From NCBI RefSeq assembly GCF_002291445.1, contig NZ_CP014137.1, forward strand, positions 620,001 through 684,000: DNA of 64,000 bases, written 5' to 3'. The notes beneath the pieces are model-generated. The model worked only from the letters and a program-made list of their open reading frames with translations. It did not search any database and was not told the origin of the DNA. Position 1 is the first letter of the stretch, and every line of letters begins with the position of its first letter. This stretch comes from Brenneria goodwinii (GTDB lineage Bacteria > Pseudomonadota > Gammaproteobacteria > Enterobacterales > Enterobacteriaceae). This document shows, piece after piece, positions 9,197 to 18,413 of this stretch. The position numbers and the translations under genes are program-made.

Positions 9197-9874
9197 ATGA
9201 GAAAACCAGATTACCCATCAGATAACCACAACCAATGGTCCGCCGTTGATTGTTATTTCTCGAATCTCTTCGCACCACAAGATGATATATTTATTAATAC
9301 GCTAAAAAATAATAAAAAGAATGGGCTTCCTGAACATGATGTATCTGATACTCAAGGGAAACTACTCTCTTTGTATATCAAAATGATAAAGGCGAAACGG
9401 ATATTGGAAATTGGCACTCTTGGCGGGTATAGCACGATTTGGATGGCGAGATCTCTTCCTATTGATGGAAAAATTATTACGATAGAAGCGAATGAACATC
9501 ATGCCTCTGTCGCCAAACAAAATATAGAAAAAACTGGGCTAAAAGATAGAGTCGAAATCCACATCGGCGCTGCGCTAAATATATTACCATTGCTTACCGG
9601 GCCTTTTGATTTGATTTTCATTGATGCGGATAAGGCTAATAATCCACTTTACCTAAAATGGTCTCTTGGTTTATCTCGCCCCGGAACGGTGATTATTGGC
9701 GATAATGTTGTACGTGGCGGAGCGGTTATCGAAGAAAAATGCGCTGATGAAAGTGTTATCGGCGTTAGAAAATTTCTCCAAATGATGTCGGAAGAACCGC
9801 GTTTAACGTGTACGGCAATTCAGACTGTAGGCGAAAAAGGATGGGATGGTTTTGCTATTGCAGTCGTTGAGTGA
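9197..9874 (+). CDS. class I SAM-dependent O-methyltransferase
   Basis: A 225-residue protein of the cation-dependent catechol/caffeoyl-CoA-type O-methyltransferase family. The SAM loop reads RILEIGTLGGYSTIWMA (about 68-84), the acidic metal site FIDADKANNPLY (about 142-153) and the second metal site IIGDNVVRGG. A weak ribosome-binding site (aaaaggtg) precedes the ATG. The gene is clearly more AT-rich than its neighbours and lies on the 3' side of tRNA-Arg(TCT), suggesting horizontal gain. The acceptor is unknown; plant phenolics or small secondary metabolites are possible. Confidence 0.9.
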   Translation: MRKPDYPSDNHNQWSAVDCYFSNLFAPQDDIFINTLKNNKKNGLPEHDVSDTQGKLLSLYIKMIKAKRILEIGTLGGYSTIWMARSLPIDGKIITIEANEHHASVAKQNIEKTGLKDRVEIHIGAALNILPLLTGPFDLIFIDADKANNPLYLKWSLGLSRPGTVIIGDNVVRGGAVIEEKCADESVIGVRKFLQMMSEEPRLTCTAIQTVGEKGWDGFAIAVVE

Positions 9875-9973
9875 TTATTCGGTCTTAATGATGCTTAATA
9901 TCCGGCATTCAGTCAGCATATCGGTTTCGTCGGGTACACAGATGGTCGTTTCGTGATAATCGAAAGTTTTCAT
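9875..9973 (-). CDS. possible small protein of 32 residues
   Basis: A short frame starting MKTFDYHETTICVPDET and ending IIKTE with TAA directly abutting the O-methyltransferase stop. It begins 71 bases past the tRNA-Arg 3' end on the same strand. Amino-acid content is protein-like, but the ribosome-binding site is poor. It could be a small gene or the N-terminal scrap of a longer one cut off at the tRNA insertion site. No family is recognised. Confidence 0.3.
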   Translation of the reverse strand: MKTFDYHETTICVPDETDMLTECRILSIIKTE

Positions 9974-10043
9974 TACAGCACCCGTTAAAGCCCCTGTATG
10001 TATAGGGGAAATGCGAGAGTGTAGGTTAACTTATTGAATTATA

Positions 10044-10120
10044 TGGTACGCCCTACAGGATTCGAACCTGTGACCTACGGCTTAGAAGGCCGTTGCTCTA
10101 TCCAACTGAGCTAAGGGCGC
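10044..10120 (-). tRNA. argU: tRNA-Arg (anticodon TCT)
   Basis: A 77-base cloverleaf with encoded CCA. The acceptor stem GCGCCCT pairs with AGGGCGT, the anticodon loop reads CTTCTAA, and the T-loop is GGTTCGAATCC. It matches E. coli argU, which decodes AGA codons and is a known prophage attachment site. Its 3' end faces the AT-rich O-methyltransferase region. Confidence 0.97.
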
Positions 10121-10497
10121 GTTGTGAAAGGATATGGCGATCGTTGTAACAACAGTGGGCTGGATTATACCCACACGTCTCGGTGAGTCAACGGATTGGC
10201 GTTTGTTTTACGCCATATGGTGAATCCCTGTACAACCAGGATGGATGCCTCTCACTTGTTGTCCGTTTTTTATACTCTTCACGATTGCGAGCGCCATTCA
10301 CGTTACACGGCGATGAGAATGAATATTTCATCTTTGTCTGCTGCACTTATTCAGTAATTCTTTGTATGTTCTATACGGGCGTGTTCGTTAGAACCTGCCA
10401 TTGATATACTGCATTACTGGTATAATTTGACCAGTCAGGCGCGTCGTTGTTGTTTTGAAATCAGTTATGTCTGTCGAACTTGGGAACCTTTCAATTT
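10121..10497. other. intergenic region upstream of the mechanosensitive channel gene
   Basis: No credible coding frame is seen in these 377 bases. They contain the promoter of the minus-strand tRNA and presumably that of the downstream channel gene. Nothing else stands out. Confidence 0.35.
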
Positions 10498-12942
10498 ATG
10501 CGTACTTTGCTATCTGCACTATTGCGTATTTTCCTGTTGGCGATACTTGGATTGTCTGTCGGATATGCGGCCGCAGCGGATTCAGATCCACAGTCAGCAC
10601 AGGCCGAAGCGCCGGTAAAAATAAATGCTGATGCTGAACTGGTGAGTCTGCAAAAGCAGCTGGACAGTATTAAGCAGCAGGTGTCAAGCGCCGATAGCGA
10701 CAGTAAATTTGGGGCATTGAATGATACTACGCAGCAATTGGTCAGCAGTGCGGACGATCTATCTGCGGCGGTTGCTCCATTGCGCGCGCAGCTACAGGCC
10801 CAACTGGATGTTTTAGGGCCGGCGCCTGAACCAGGCTCCAACATTAGTGAAACGAATGAGGTGACGCGAAAGCGCAACAGTCTGAATGCCCAGAAGGCAA
10901 AGATGGATGCGCAGATTGAACAGATTCAGGCTCTGCGTGCCGGTGCGGCCAACCTTTCCGCGCAGATTATTACGCTGCGGCGTAATGCGTTGAAAACGCA
11001 GCTGGCATTAAATTCCGGCAGTATTTTTGGCACGCGCTTTTGGTCGCCGATTGTGGCGCCACAGGCAGAAGATCTGCGCAAGCTCGGCGCATTCCAGACT
11101 CAGCTAAGCGATGCGTTTATGGCTTCCTGGCAGCCTGAATGGCGGTATGGTTCGGCTTTTTTTCTGTTGATTGCGGTCGTATTGGTTACCGCCGGCCGTC
11201 GTTATATGGAGAAATACTTGGCCTGGGCCGGGATCCATCTGCTGCCGGAAGGGCGTTTAAGACGAAGTTTTCTAGCGACGGCAAGCGTCATCTCTACTGT
11301 GCTGACTATCGGTATTGCCGCGAATTTACTGGATTTCACATTTACGCGCCATGGTGAATCGGTCGAACGGGTGGAAACGTTTTTCGGTACCTTGACGCAG
11401 ATGTCTATTTTTTGTTCGATGATTGCCGGGCTGGGGAGTGCATTTCTCTCGAATCAGCGGCCTTCCTGGCGGCTGCCGGCAATCTCCAACCCGGTTGCCA
11501 AGGCGATGAACCCTTTCCCGGTGGTTGCCGCACTGCTCATTCTACTGTTTGGCATCATTGAGCAAGTAACGGCCACCGTGGGGACATCTGTATCGGCTAC
11601 CATTATGGCGAACGGTTTATCCGCACTATGCCTGGCGCTGACCGTAGGCACCATCGCGCTGAAAAGCGATCAGGTTCGCCGCCAGATGGTGCACGAGGGG
11701 GTACAACCAGAAGCTCGCTCAACGTTGGCCGGAGTGGTTCATCTGGCCGTGTTGGCGACGTCGTTCTCTGTTTTGGTTTCGCTGGTGATTGGTTATATCT
11801 CGCTGGCTCGTTTCCTGACCTATGAAATGGTGTGGATTGGCATGGTTTTTTCGTGCCTTTACCTGTTCTCGACGTTTATTACTGATATTTGTGAAAGCGT
11901 TTTTTCTCCCAACAACGCCAGCGGACGGCGAATCAAAAACTCCCTCAACCTCGACGATCGGCATCTGGCGCAGGCAACGGCGTTGCTCTCCGCCTGCGGA
12001 AAGGTCTTTTTGATTTTGATGGCCGCAGTCGCTTTACTGAATGGCACCTTCGGCACAACAACGCCGCTGGAGCTGGTACAAAAGGCGATTGAATTATGGG
12101 GCGGCAAGGGTCTGGAAACCGTGAGCATAGTGCCGGCCCATTTAGTGAACGCGGTGCTTTTTCTGCTTATCGGGATATATGCCCTACGTTCTTCAAAACG
12201 TTGGCTGGAGGATGAGTTTCTTCCCAAAACGACGCTGGATCGGGGGATTCGGGCGTCGCTGGTGACGTTATTCAGCAATATTGGCTATATCCTGATTATT
12301 CTGCTGACGCTGGCTACGCTCGGTATCCAGTGGAATAAGCTGGCATGGATTGTCAGCGCGTTGTCGGTAGGTATCGGTTTTGGCTTGCAGGAAATCGTAA
12401 AAAACTTTATTTCCGGTTTGATTCTGCTGACCGAACGCCCGGTTAAGGTTGGCGATCTGGTGAATATCAGCGGCGTAGAAGGGGATATCCGGCGAATTAA
12501 CGTGCGGGCGACGGAAATTCAGCTGGGCGACCGTTCCACGGTCATTGTGCCTAATTCGCAGTTTATCTCGCAGAATGTGCGCAATATTACCATGGGGAAT
12601 GCGCTTGGGGTGGCGACGCTCGCGCTGACGTTTCCGCTGGATATCGATCCTGAAGAAGTCAGAACCATCCTGATGGACGCCTATACCGAACATGAATCGA
12701 TTCTCGACTCGCCTGCGCCCTCCGTCACCTTTAGTCAGTTAACGCCAACGGGGATGGTGCTGAGCGTGACGGGCTATGTCAACAGTCCGCGTCTGGTTGC
12801 CGCAGCGAAAAGCGATCTGCTGTTTGATATTATCAGACGGTTAAGAGCATCCAATATTCCATTGGCGGTGCCGCAGAGGATGGTGTTGGAAAATCCAATG
12901 GCTGGCCTGCCTGAAAATATTGATGTCGAAGAGAAACCGTGA
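10498..12942 (+). CDS. DUF3772-containing MscS-family mechanosensitive channel
   Basis: An inner-membrane channel of 814 residues that would release solutes on hypo-osmotic shock. A signal peptide (about 1-26, ending GYAAAADS) is followed by a periplasmic helical region (about 40-190, DUF3772-like), about ten hydrophobic segments and a C-terminal MscS core. The pore-lining helix and following loop are seen in SALSVGIGFGLQEIVKNFISG, and the beta domain in ERPVKVGDLVNISGVEGDI. The ATG at 10498 is preferred to an in-frame TTG at 10480. It is a large MscK/YbiO-like type, but the N-terminal domain differs from MscK. It is monocistronic, closed by a terminator at 13104. Confidence 0.9.
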   Translation: MRTLLSALLRIFLLAILGLSVGYAAAADSDPQSAQAEAPVKINADAELVSLQKQLDSIKQQVSSADSDSKFGALNDTTQQLVSSADDLSAAVAPLRAQLQAQLDVLGPAPEPGSNISETNEVTRKRNSLNAQKAKMDAQIEQIQALRAGAANLSAQIITLRRNALKTQLALNSGSIFGTRFWSPIVAPQAEDLRKLGAFQTQLSDAFMASWQPEWRYGSAFFLLIAVVLVTAGRRYMEKYLAWAGIHLLPEGRLRRSFLATASVISTVLTIGIAANLLDFTFTRHGESVERVETFFGTLTQMSIFCSMIAGLGSAFLSNQRPSWRLPAISNPVAKAMNPFPVVAALLILLFGIIEQVTATVGTSVSATIMANGLSALCLALTVGTIALKSDQVRRQMVHEGVQPEARSTLAGVVHLAVLATSFSVLVSLVIGYISLARFLTYEMVWIGMVFSCLYLFSTFITDICESVFSPNNASGRRIKNSLNLDDRHLAQATALLSACGKVFLILMAAVALLNGTFGTTTPLELVQKAIELWGGKGLETVSIVPAHLVNAVLFLLIGIYALRSSKRWLEDEFLPKTTLDRGIRASLVTLFSNIGYILIILLTLATLGIQWNKLAWIVSALSVGIGFGLQEIVKNFISGLILLTERPVKVGDLVNISGVEGDIRRINVRATEIQLGDRSTVIVPNSQFISQNVRNITMGNALGVATLALTFPLDIDPEEVRTILMDAYTEHESILDSPAPSVTFSQLTPTGMVLSVTGYVNSPRLVAAAKSDLLFDIIRRLRASNIPLAVPQRMVLENPMAGLPENIDVEEKP

Positions 12943-13103
12943 TGTGCCCATAAGAAGCGGCGAGGCGGTGGAAAATATCCAGCGATAGCCATTTAAGGCA
13001 CGGAAAGCCGTTATTGCATGTTATTCGCCTTTCGTTCGATAGTGTTGTGTTTGACGATGTAGCCGCATTCGGGAATAGGGCGATTGCCGCTGAGATATGA
13101 AGT

Positions 13104-13138
13104 AAAAAGGCTCCGGTGTGGGGGCCGGAGCCTTTTTA
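13104..13138. terminator. bidirectional terminator
   Basis: A perfect stem (aaaaaggctccgg / ccggagccttttt) with a short G-rich loop lies between the channel gene and the convergent dat gene. A and T tracts on either side make it effective in both directions. Confidence 0.92.
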
Positions 13139-13155
13139 ACCAAAGCGGTCTATTG

Positions 13156-14016
13156 TTATTTGACCTGCTGTTTCACCATTTCAATATAAATTTCTCTCAG
13201 GCGGCGAGCTACCGGGCCGGGTTTACCGTCGCCAATAGTTTTGCCATCAAGCGTGACCACGGGTAAAACAAAGGTCGTTGCCGAACTGATGAAAATTTCG
13301 CAGGCATGATAGGCTTCTTCCGGGGTGAAGAGACGTTCTTCCAGTTTGATATGATCGCTAGCCGCCAGTTTCAACAGCGATTGGCGGGTAATACCGTGCA
13401 GAATGTCGTTGCTTAACGGGCGCGTCACCACGGTTTTATCGTGCAGGACGATATAGCAGTTACAGGAACTGCCTTCGGTAACAAATCCATTTTCTACCAT
13501 AAATGCATCATCGGCATGCTGGGCATGGGCGAACTCTTTCGCCAGGCAGGCGGCCAGCAGGCCGACCGTTTTAATATCCCGGCGATGCCAGCGAATGTCC
13601 GGGCAGGTTACGACATGCAGGCCGCTGTCCGCTTTAGGATTTTCCAGGACGGCACGGGCCTGGGTAAACAGCACCAGCGTGGGCTTCACCTCGGCCGAAG
13701 GAAAATGGAAATCGCGATCGCCCGCATTACCGCGGCTTAACTGCAGATAGATCGCGCCTTCTTTCAGGCCGTTTTTTTCGATCAGGGCATGATGGATATT
13801 TTTTAGTTCGGCCGGAGTAACAGGCAGCGTGAGCGACAATTCACGGCAGGAGCGCTGTAGGCGCGTCATATGGCCGTCAAACTCGGCCAGTTTGCCATTC
13901 ACAACAGCCGTCACTTCATATACGGCATCGGCGAAGAGAAAGCCACGGTCAAATACCGAAACTCTTGCCTCGCTTTCCTGCACATATTGCCCATCAACAT
14001 AAACAAGACGTTGCAT
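13156..14016 (-). CDS. dat: D-amino acid aminotransferase
   Basis: A PLP fold-type IV aminotransferase of 286 residues that exchanges the amino group between D-amino acids and 2-oxoacids. The catalytic Lys lies in WHRRDIKTVGLLAACLAK, a diagnostic arrangement for D-alanine/D-amino acid transaminases; YVDGQYV near the N-terminus and EGSSCNCYIV are also typical. The ATG at 14016 is chosen because GAGGAG lies at the right distance and the upstream TTG would overlap it. It is the last gene after dgcN and dgcA, 42 bp downstream, and very likely part of the same operon. It would turn D-glutamate and D-alanine into keto acids. Confidence 0.92.
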   Translation of the reverse strand: MQRLVYVDGQYVQESEARVSVFDRGFLFADAVYEVTAVVNGKLAEFDGHMTRLQRSCRELSLTLPVTPAELKNIHHALIEKNGLKEGAIYLQLSRGNAGDRDFHFPSAEVKPTLVLFTQARAVLENPKADSGLHVVTCPDIRWHRRDIKTVGLLAACLAKEFAHAQHADDAFMVENGFVTEGSSCNCYIVLHDKTVVTRPLSNDILHGITRQSLLKLAASDHIKLEERLFTPEEAYHACEIFISSATTFVLPVVTLDGKTIGDGKPGPVARRLREIYIEMVKQQVK

Positions 14017-14058
14017 TACAACACTCCTCAATAGTCGTTTAATGCAGCTTAACGCATT

Positions 14059-15039
14059 TTAGCCCCACAGCGCCGATTCTGACGCGTGTATTTGGCTGCC
14101 GTCATAACGCAGCCCGTTGGGGCGGTCACGCTGTAGTAACAGGGGACCATCCAGATCGACAACCTGCGCCCCTTGCGCCACGATAAAGGCCGGCGCCATT
14201 GACAGCGAGGTACTCACCATACAGCCGACCATGATCTGCATCCCTTGCGCCAATGCGCTGGCGCGCAGACGAAGAGCTTCTGTCAGACCGCCGCTTTTGT
14301 CCAGCTTGATATTGATCATGTCATAGCGCCCGGCGATGGCTGCAAGCGAATGGCTGTCATGACAGGACTCATCGGCGCATATCGGGATCGGGTGCGGCAG
14401 TTCGGCCAATACGGCATCTTTTCCGGCGGGAAGCGGCTGTTCGATCATCGCAACGCCTAACGCAGCCAGTTCCGGAACCAGTTTCAGGTAAAGTTCGGCA
14501 TCCCATCCTTCATTGGCATCGACGATCAACCGTGCGGATGGCGCGCCTTTACGCACCGCCGCCACCCTGGCCAAATCGTCTTTATCCGCCAGTTTCAGCT
14601 TGAGCAACGGGCGGTTGGCGTTTTGCTGTGCGGCCTGCTGCATTCGTGCCGGCGTATCCAGCGACAAGGTATACGCCGTTTCCAAAACCTGTGGCGTCGG
14701 CAAGTTCAGACGCTGCCAGATCCGCTGATTATGCTGTTTGCATTCCAGATCCCAAAAGGCGCAGTCGAGAGCGTTACGCGCCGCACCTGCCGGCAGACGG
14801 GTTTGCAGGCGCTCGCGATCCAGACCATGACGGATATCGTCGCTTAGCGCGGCGATCTGCGTCATCACGCTTTCGATGGATTCCCCGTAACGCGCGTACG
14901 GCGTACACTCTCCATAGCCGGTTGCGTCACCGCAACGAAGCGCAACCACCACCACGTCTGCCTGACTTTTACTGCCGCGCGAAATGGTAAACGTACCCTG
15001 CAGCGGCCAACTTTCATGGAATAGTTCTATCTCGGTCAT
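14059..15039 (-). CDS. dgcA: enolase-superfamily epimerase, N-acetyl-D-glutamate racemase type
   Basis: A 326-residue muconate-lactonizing subgroup enzyme. The catalytic Lys pair lies in LLKLKLADKDD, the metal ligands in LIVDANEGW, MIEQPLP and CADESC, and the second general base in INIKLDKSGG. The family includes L-Ala-D/L-Glu epimerase (YcjG), but adjacency to a DUF1611 gene points to DgcA, the N-acetyl-D-glutamate racemase of D-glutamate catabolism. The start overlaps the dgcN stop by four bases (ATGA), indicating translational coupling. Which substrate it prefers cannot be settled from sequence. Confidence 0.88.
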   Translation of the reverse strand: MTEIELFHESWPLQGTFTISRGSKSQADVVVVALRCGDATGYGECTPYARYGESIESVMTQIAALSDDIRHGLDRERLQTRLPAGAARNALDCAFWDLECKQHNQRIWQRLNLPTPQVLETAYTLSLDTPARMQQAAQQNANRPLLKLKLADKDDLARVAAVRKGAPSARLIVDANEGWDAELYLKLVPELAALGVAMIEQPLPAGKDAVLAELPHPIPICADESCHDSHSLAAIAGRYDMINIKLDKSGGLTEALRLRASALAQGMQIMVGCMVSTSLSMAPAFIVAQGAQVVDLDGPLLLQRDRPNGLRYDGSQIHASESALWG

Positions 15040-16037
15040 AGGCTGGCCAATTGGTCGACAAGACGGCCTACGCCCTGGCGGAACGGATCCACGACAGGCA
15101 GACCGAATTTTTTCTCAAGATCGGCCATTAGTTGTAATGCCTCTTTTTCACTGAGTGCCGCCGTATTGACGGAGATGCCGACAAAACGCGCTTTAGGATT
15201 GGTTAAATGTGCGACCGATAAATTCAAAGCCATGCAATCGGCGATATCGGGAATCGGGTAGTCAACGCCGCGCATGGTTTTACGGGTAGGCTCATGACAC
15301 AGCACCAGCGCGTCTGGTTGCGCGCCATGAATAATCCCGGTGGTCACGCCGGCAAAAGACGGGTGGAACAGCGAACCCTGTCCTTCGATGACATCCCAGT
15401 GGTCTTCATCATTTGCGGGAGCGATGGTTTCAACCGCACCGGCGATAAAATCGGATACTACGGCATCAATACTTACGCCAGCGCCGCTAATCAGGATCCC
15501 GGTTTGGCCGGTAGCCCGAAAAGTCGCTTTGCCGCCTCGTGATAGAATTTCCTTTTCGATCGCCAGAGCGGTGTACATTTTACCGCAGGAACAATCGGTA
15601 CCGACCGGCAGTAGGCGTTTACCCGCACGTTTGCGTCCGTTGGCGACCGGAAACGTTTGCGACGGATGGCGGACGTCGAAGAGCGACCGGCCGAGTTTAG
15701 CCGCCAGTTCGCGTAGTTCCGGCACGTCAGCCAGTCGATTATGTAAGCCGGCGGCCAGATCCATGCCGCTTTCCAGCGCTTCGCGCAATACGGCGATCCA
15801 CTGTTCTGAAATGATCCCGCCACGGTTGGCGACGCCAATGACTAACGTTTGCGCGCCTGCTGCGCGGGCGGCGCTGATGTCCATATCCGGTAAATCGCAG
15901 TCGGCATGGCAGCCGCTCATACGATATTGACCAACACAGTATTCCGGGTGCCACTGTTTAATTCCGATAGCAACCTTTGCCGCTAACTGATCGTGTGCAT
16001 CACCAAGGAATAATAAATAAGGTTTTTTGATATCCAT
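15036..16037 (-). CDS. dgcN: DUF1611 protein, D-glutamate N-acetyltransferase DgcN type
   Basis: A 333-residue DUF1611 protein. It has an N-terminal Rossmann-like part (YLLFLGDAHDQLAAKVAIG) and a central P-loop-like element VGTDCSCGKMYTALAIEKE, followed by EGQGSLFHPSFAGVT. In the described DgcN/DgcA pathway this protein acetylates D-glutamate before racemisation to the L-form. It is the first gene of dgcN-dgcA-dat, with GAGGAT eight bases before the ATG at 16037. The pairing with dgcA makes this role more likely than a generic NAD-dependent epimerase label. Confidence 0.88.
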   Translation of the reverse strand: MDIKKPYLLFLGDAHDQLAAKVAIGIKQWHPEYCVGQYRMSGCHADCDLPDMDISAARAAGAQTLVIGVANRGGIISEQWIAVLREALESGMDLAAGLHNRLADVPELRELAAKLGRSLFDVRHPSQTFPVANGRKRAGKRLLPVGTDCSCGKMYTALAIEKEILSRGGKATFRATGQTGILISGAGVSIDAVVSDFIAGAVETIAPANDEDHWDVIEGQGSLFHPSFAGVTTGIIHGAQPDALVLCHEPTRKTMRGVDYPIPDIADCMALNLSVAHLTNPKARFVGISVNTAALSEKEALQLMADLEKKFGLPVVDPFRQGVGRLVDQLASL

Positions 16038-16628
16038 TATTCATCCTCATAAGTACTAGAGCGTAAGTCATTAATAAAGTGGTTGGGATAAAACTTCACT
16101 GGCATAAACATAATCTGCCGATTGATAATAACTTCAGCAATATAATTGTCAATAACAACACTTATTAAGTGATAACCTCTGAGTTTTTCGCATTTCATTG
16201 AAATTAAATCCACATATTTGGTGATTTATTGAAATTAAATATTGTTGTTTGCTTTTATTTTCAAATGTTGCGGTTTTTTATAAATGGCGAAAGGCATTAA
16301 ACGCGGAAAATATTTTATTTCATTGAATTTATTAAGTTTTATATTTTTATGTTTTTTGGTGTTATGCTCTAATTTGGTGAGTTGACTTATTATGGTGCCC
16401 CAAAATAATGCATTGCTATTTTTTGTTTTTTATTTGTTAATCAGAAATAGGTTTCATATTATCAATATCAATGATGCTAATGCTTTTACGGTTTACCAGA
16501 AGAATAGTTAATATGCCTGTTAGCGGCAATTCGTACGTAAGATTGCCGCCATTTCCCAGGCGGCCAACACGGGTTGACGTCGGCCGACCGGTATACCGTT
16601 ATCGCAAGGCTGTTACGCCTCCGTCGGA
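16038..16628. other. AT-rich intergenic region between the dgc operon and the aldehyde dehydrogenase gene
   Basis: About 590 bases, very AT-rich from 16180 to 16460. The right-hand part should contain the dgcN promoter. A hairpin with arms gcggcaat (16523-16530) and attgccgc (16542-16549) lies past the end of the aldehyde dehydrogenase gene but lacks a T tract. No credible coding frame is seen. Confidence 0.4.
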
Positions 16629-18092
16629 TTACTCGTTCCCCATACGGTCGAGCTGTTCATCCACAAAGGCTCTGGTCTCGTTCCCGTATGGCGTACGCAT
16701 AGGGAGATTGGAGTGGCCTTCTTCGCTCTGGATGAATAGCGGACGTGCGTGGCTAAAACGTTTAAAGCCTTCTATACCGTGATAGGCGCCCGTGCCTGAT
16801 GCCCCGACGCCGCCGAAGGGAATATCATGGACCAGAACATGGGATAGGGCGTCGTTTATCACCAGCGCGCCGGAGAGGGTATGCTCACGTAACTGGTCGA
16901 TTTCAGCCCGATCGCGGCCGAAATAATAGGCGGCCAGCGGTCGCGGCATACGATTGATGGTATCGATGCATTCGTCATAGGTGGAATAGCCTTGTACGGG
17001 CAGAACCGGGCCGAAGATCTCTTCCCGCATCGCAAGCGCCGAATCTGGAACGTTCACTAATAGCGTAGGCGCCATTTTATGTTGTGCTTCACTGTCCAGG
17101 TTTTCATTGGCCGGGTTGAGCTCGAAGACCTCTGCGCCCAGACTGGCTGCTTCTTTGACAAGCCCGTGCAGGCGGTTGAATTCCTTCGCATTGATGATGG
17201 CGGTGTAATCCGGATTGTCCTTTAGCGTCGGATAGGATGATGCGATAAACGCCTGTGCATGTGCGACGAATTCCTCAATTTTATGTTGGGGCACCAAGAC
17301 GTAATCCGGTGAAATACAGATCTGGCCGGCATTAAAGGTCTTCACCGTCAGAATCCGTTCGACAGCCTGACGCAGATCGCTGCTTTCAGAGATGATGACC
17401 GGTGATTTGCCGCCAAGCTCCAGCGTAACCGGGGTCAGATTTTCTGCCGCGGCTGACATGATCTGTTTACCGGTCGCCGTGCTGCCGGTAAACACCAAAT
17501 GATCGAACGGCTGCGCGGAGAAGAAGGTTCCGGCGCTGCGGCCCTGTACCGTCGAGATCTCTTCCGGGGAAAAGTGTTCGGCAATCAGTTGGCAGAGCAG
17601 GGCGGAGCCGTTCGGCGTCGTGCTGGAGGGCTTGAGTACGGCGCTGTTGCCCGCGGCGATAACATCCGCCAGCGGCCCAAAGGTTAGCACCAGCGGGAAA
17701 TTCCACGGACTGATGATGCCGACGACGCCAAGCGGGCGGTAGTCGATAGAGGCCTGGGTATCAGGAAAAGGCGAGACGCGCGTTTCGCTTTCCATCCAGG
17801 CGGTTAAATGGTCATGAGCGTGTTGCAGCGCGGCAACCGATCCCAGTATATCGGAAATCAGGGTATTCATCGGGCTTCTGAAACCAAAGTCCTTGCTGTA
17901 AGCCGCTGCGAAAGCCTCTTTGTTCTGCTTTAGCAGGCGGATCGCGCGCAGCAGACGATCCTGCCGTTCCGCGGCGGAAGGGGGGAAACTGCGATTATGC
18001 TTTTTGAGCGACGCCAGTAACTGAGTAAAATCCTCATACGATGCCGAGCGGTTATTCACGATTAGCGCTGCTGGTGGTGTTTGATTTGCCAT
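16629..18092 (-). CDS. coniferyl-aldehyde dehydrogenase-like NAD(P)-dependent aldehyde dehydrogenase
   Basis: A 487-residue cytoplasmic aldehyde dehydrogenase. The substrate-binding core shows PWNFPLVLTFGPL, the coenzyme site FTGSTATGKQIM, the catalytic Glu in TLELGGKSPVI and the catalytic Cys in NAGQICISPDY. The C-terminal half (PFGGVGASGTGAYHG) matches the coniferyl-aldehyde (CalB) group, which oxidises aromatic or long-chain aldehydes. Just upstream on the same strand are the remains of an alcohol dehydrogenase (18162-18413), so the pair may once have taken an alcohol to an acid. Substrate specificity is inferred from family only. Confidence 0.9.
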   Translation of the reverse strand: MANQTPPAALIVNNRSASYEDFTQLLASLKKHNRSFPPSAAERQDRLLRAIRLLKQNKEAFAAAYSKDFGFRSPMNTLISDILGSVAALQHAHDHLTAWMESETRVSPFPDTQASIDYRPLGVVGIISPWNFPLVLTFGPLADVIAAGNSAVLKPSSTTPNGSALLCQLIAEHFSPEEISTVQGRSAGTFFSAQPFDHLVFTGSTATGKQIMSAAAENLTPVTLELGGKSPVIISESSDLRQAVERILTVKTFNAGQICISPDYVLVPQHKIEEFVAHAQAFIASSYPTLKDNPDYTAIINAKEFNRLHGLVKEAASLGAEVFELNPANENLDSEAQHKMAPTLLVNVPDSALAMREEIFGPVLPVQGYSTYDECIDTINRMPRPLAAYYFGRDRAEIDQLREHTLSGALVINDALSHVLVHDIPFGGVGASGTGAYHGIEGFKRFSHARPLFIQSEEGHSNLPMRTPYGNETRAFVDEQLDRMGNE

Positions 18093-18161
18093 GATGATCG
18101 CCTCTTATCAATATTCAGGGTTATTCACGATAATAAAGGGACAAGCCTGTTCGGTGAAGTC

Positions 18162-18413
18162 TTATCCAGCCTGCTCCCCTATCGTCATGACCATGCGGAA
18201 ACGGGCTTCGCTACGCATCATTTTCACGTATCCTTCCGCCGCCTGTTCCAGGGTTATCGTCTCGATTTTGGCACGGATATTTTGCGGCAGGTTGAAGTTG
18301 AGCATAGTCTCGAATTCGCTTGGCGATCCGGTGACCATACCTTAGGTTAAGCCGGCAAAACCCTATTCCACCGTAAATGCATCGGTGTGGCAGATCTCAC
18401 AGGCTTCGACGGT
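18162..18413 (-). pseudogene. decayed zinc-dependent alcohol dehydrogenase
   Basis: Two parts of a medium-chain zinc alcohol dehydrogenase are joined with most of the gene missing. The N-terminal piece reads VEACEICHTDAFTVE, stop, GFAGLT, stop, and includes the catalytic-zinc Cys of the CHTD motif. The C-terminal piece continues directly as GMVTGSPSEFETMLNF and ends MMRSEARFRMVMTIGEQAG before TAA at 18162. About 230 internal codons are absent and two in-frame stops are present, so it cannot make an enzyme. It precedes the aldehyde dehydrogenase on the same strand. Confidence 0.85.

Noticed and set aside
16523..16549. Hairpin past the aldehyde dehydrogenase gene as terminator
   Set aside because: The arms pair well, but there is no T tract on either strand, so I did not list it as a separate terminator.
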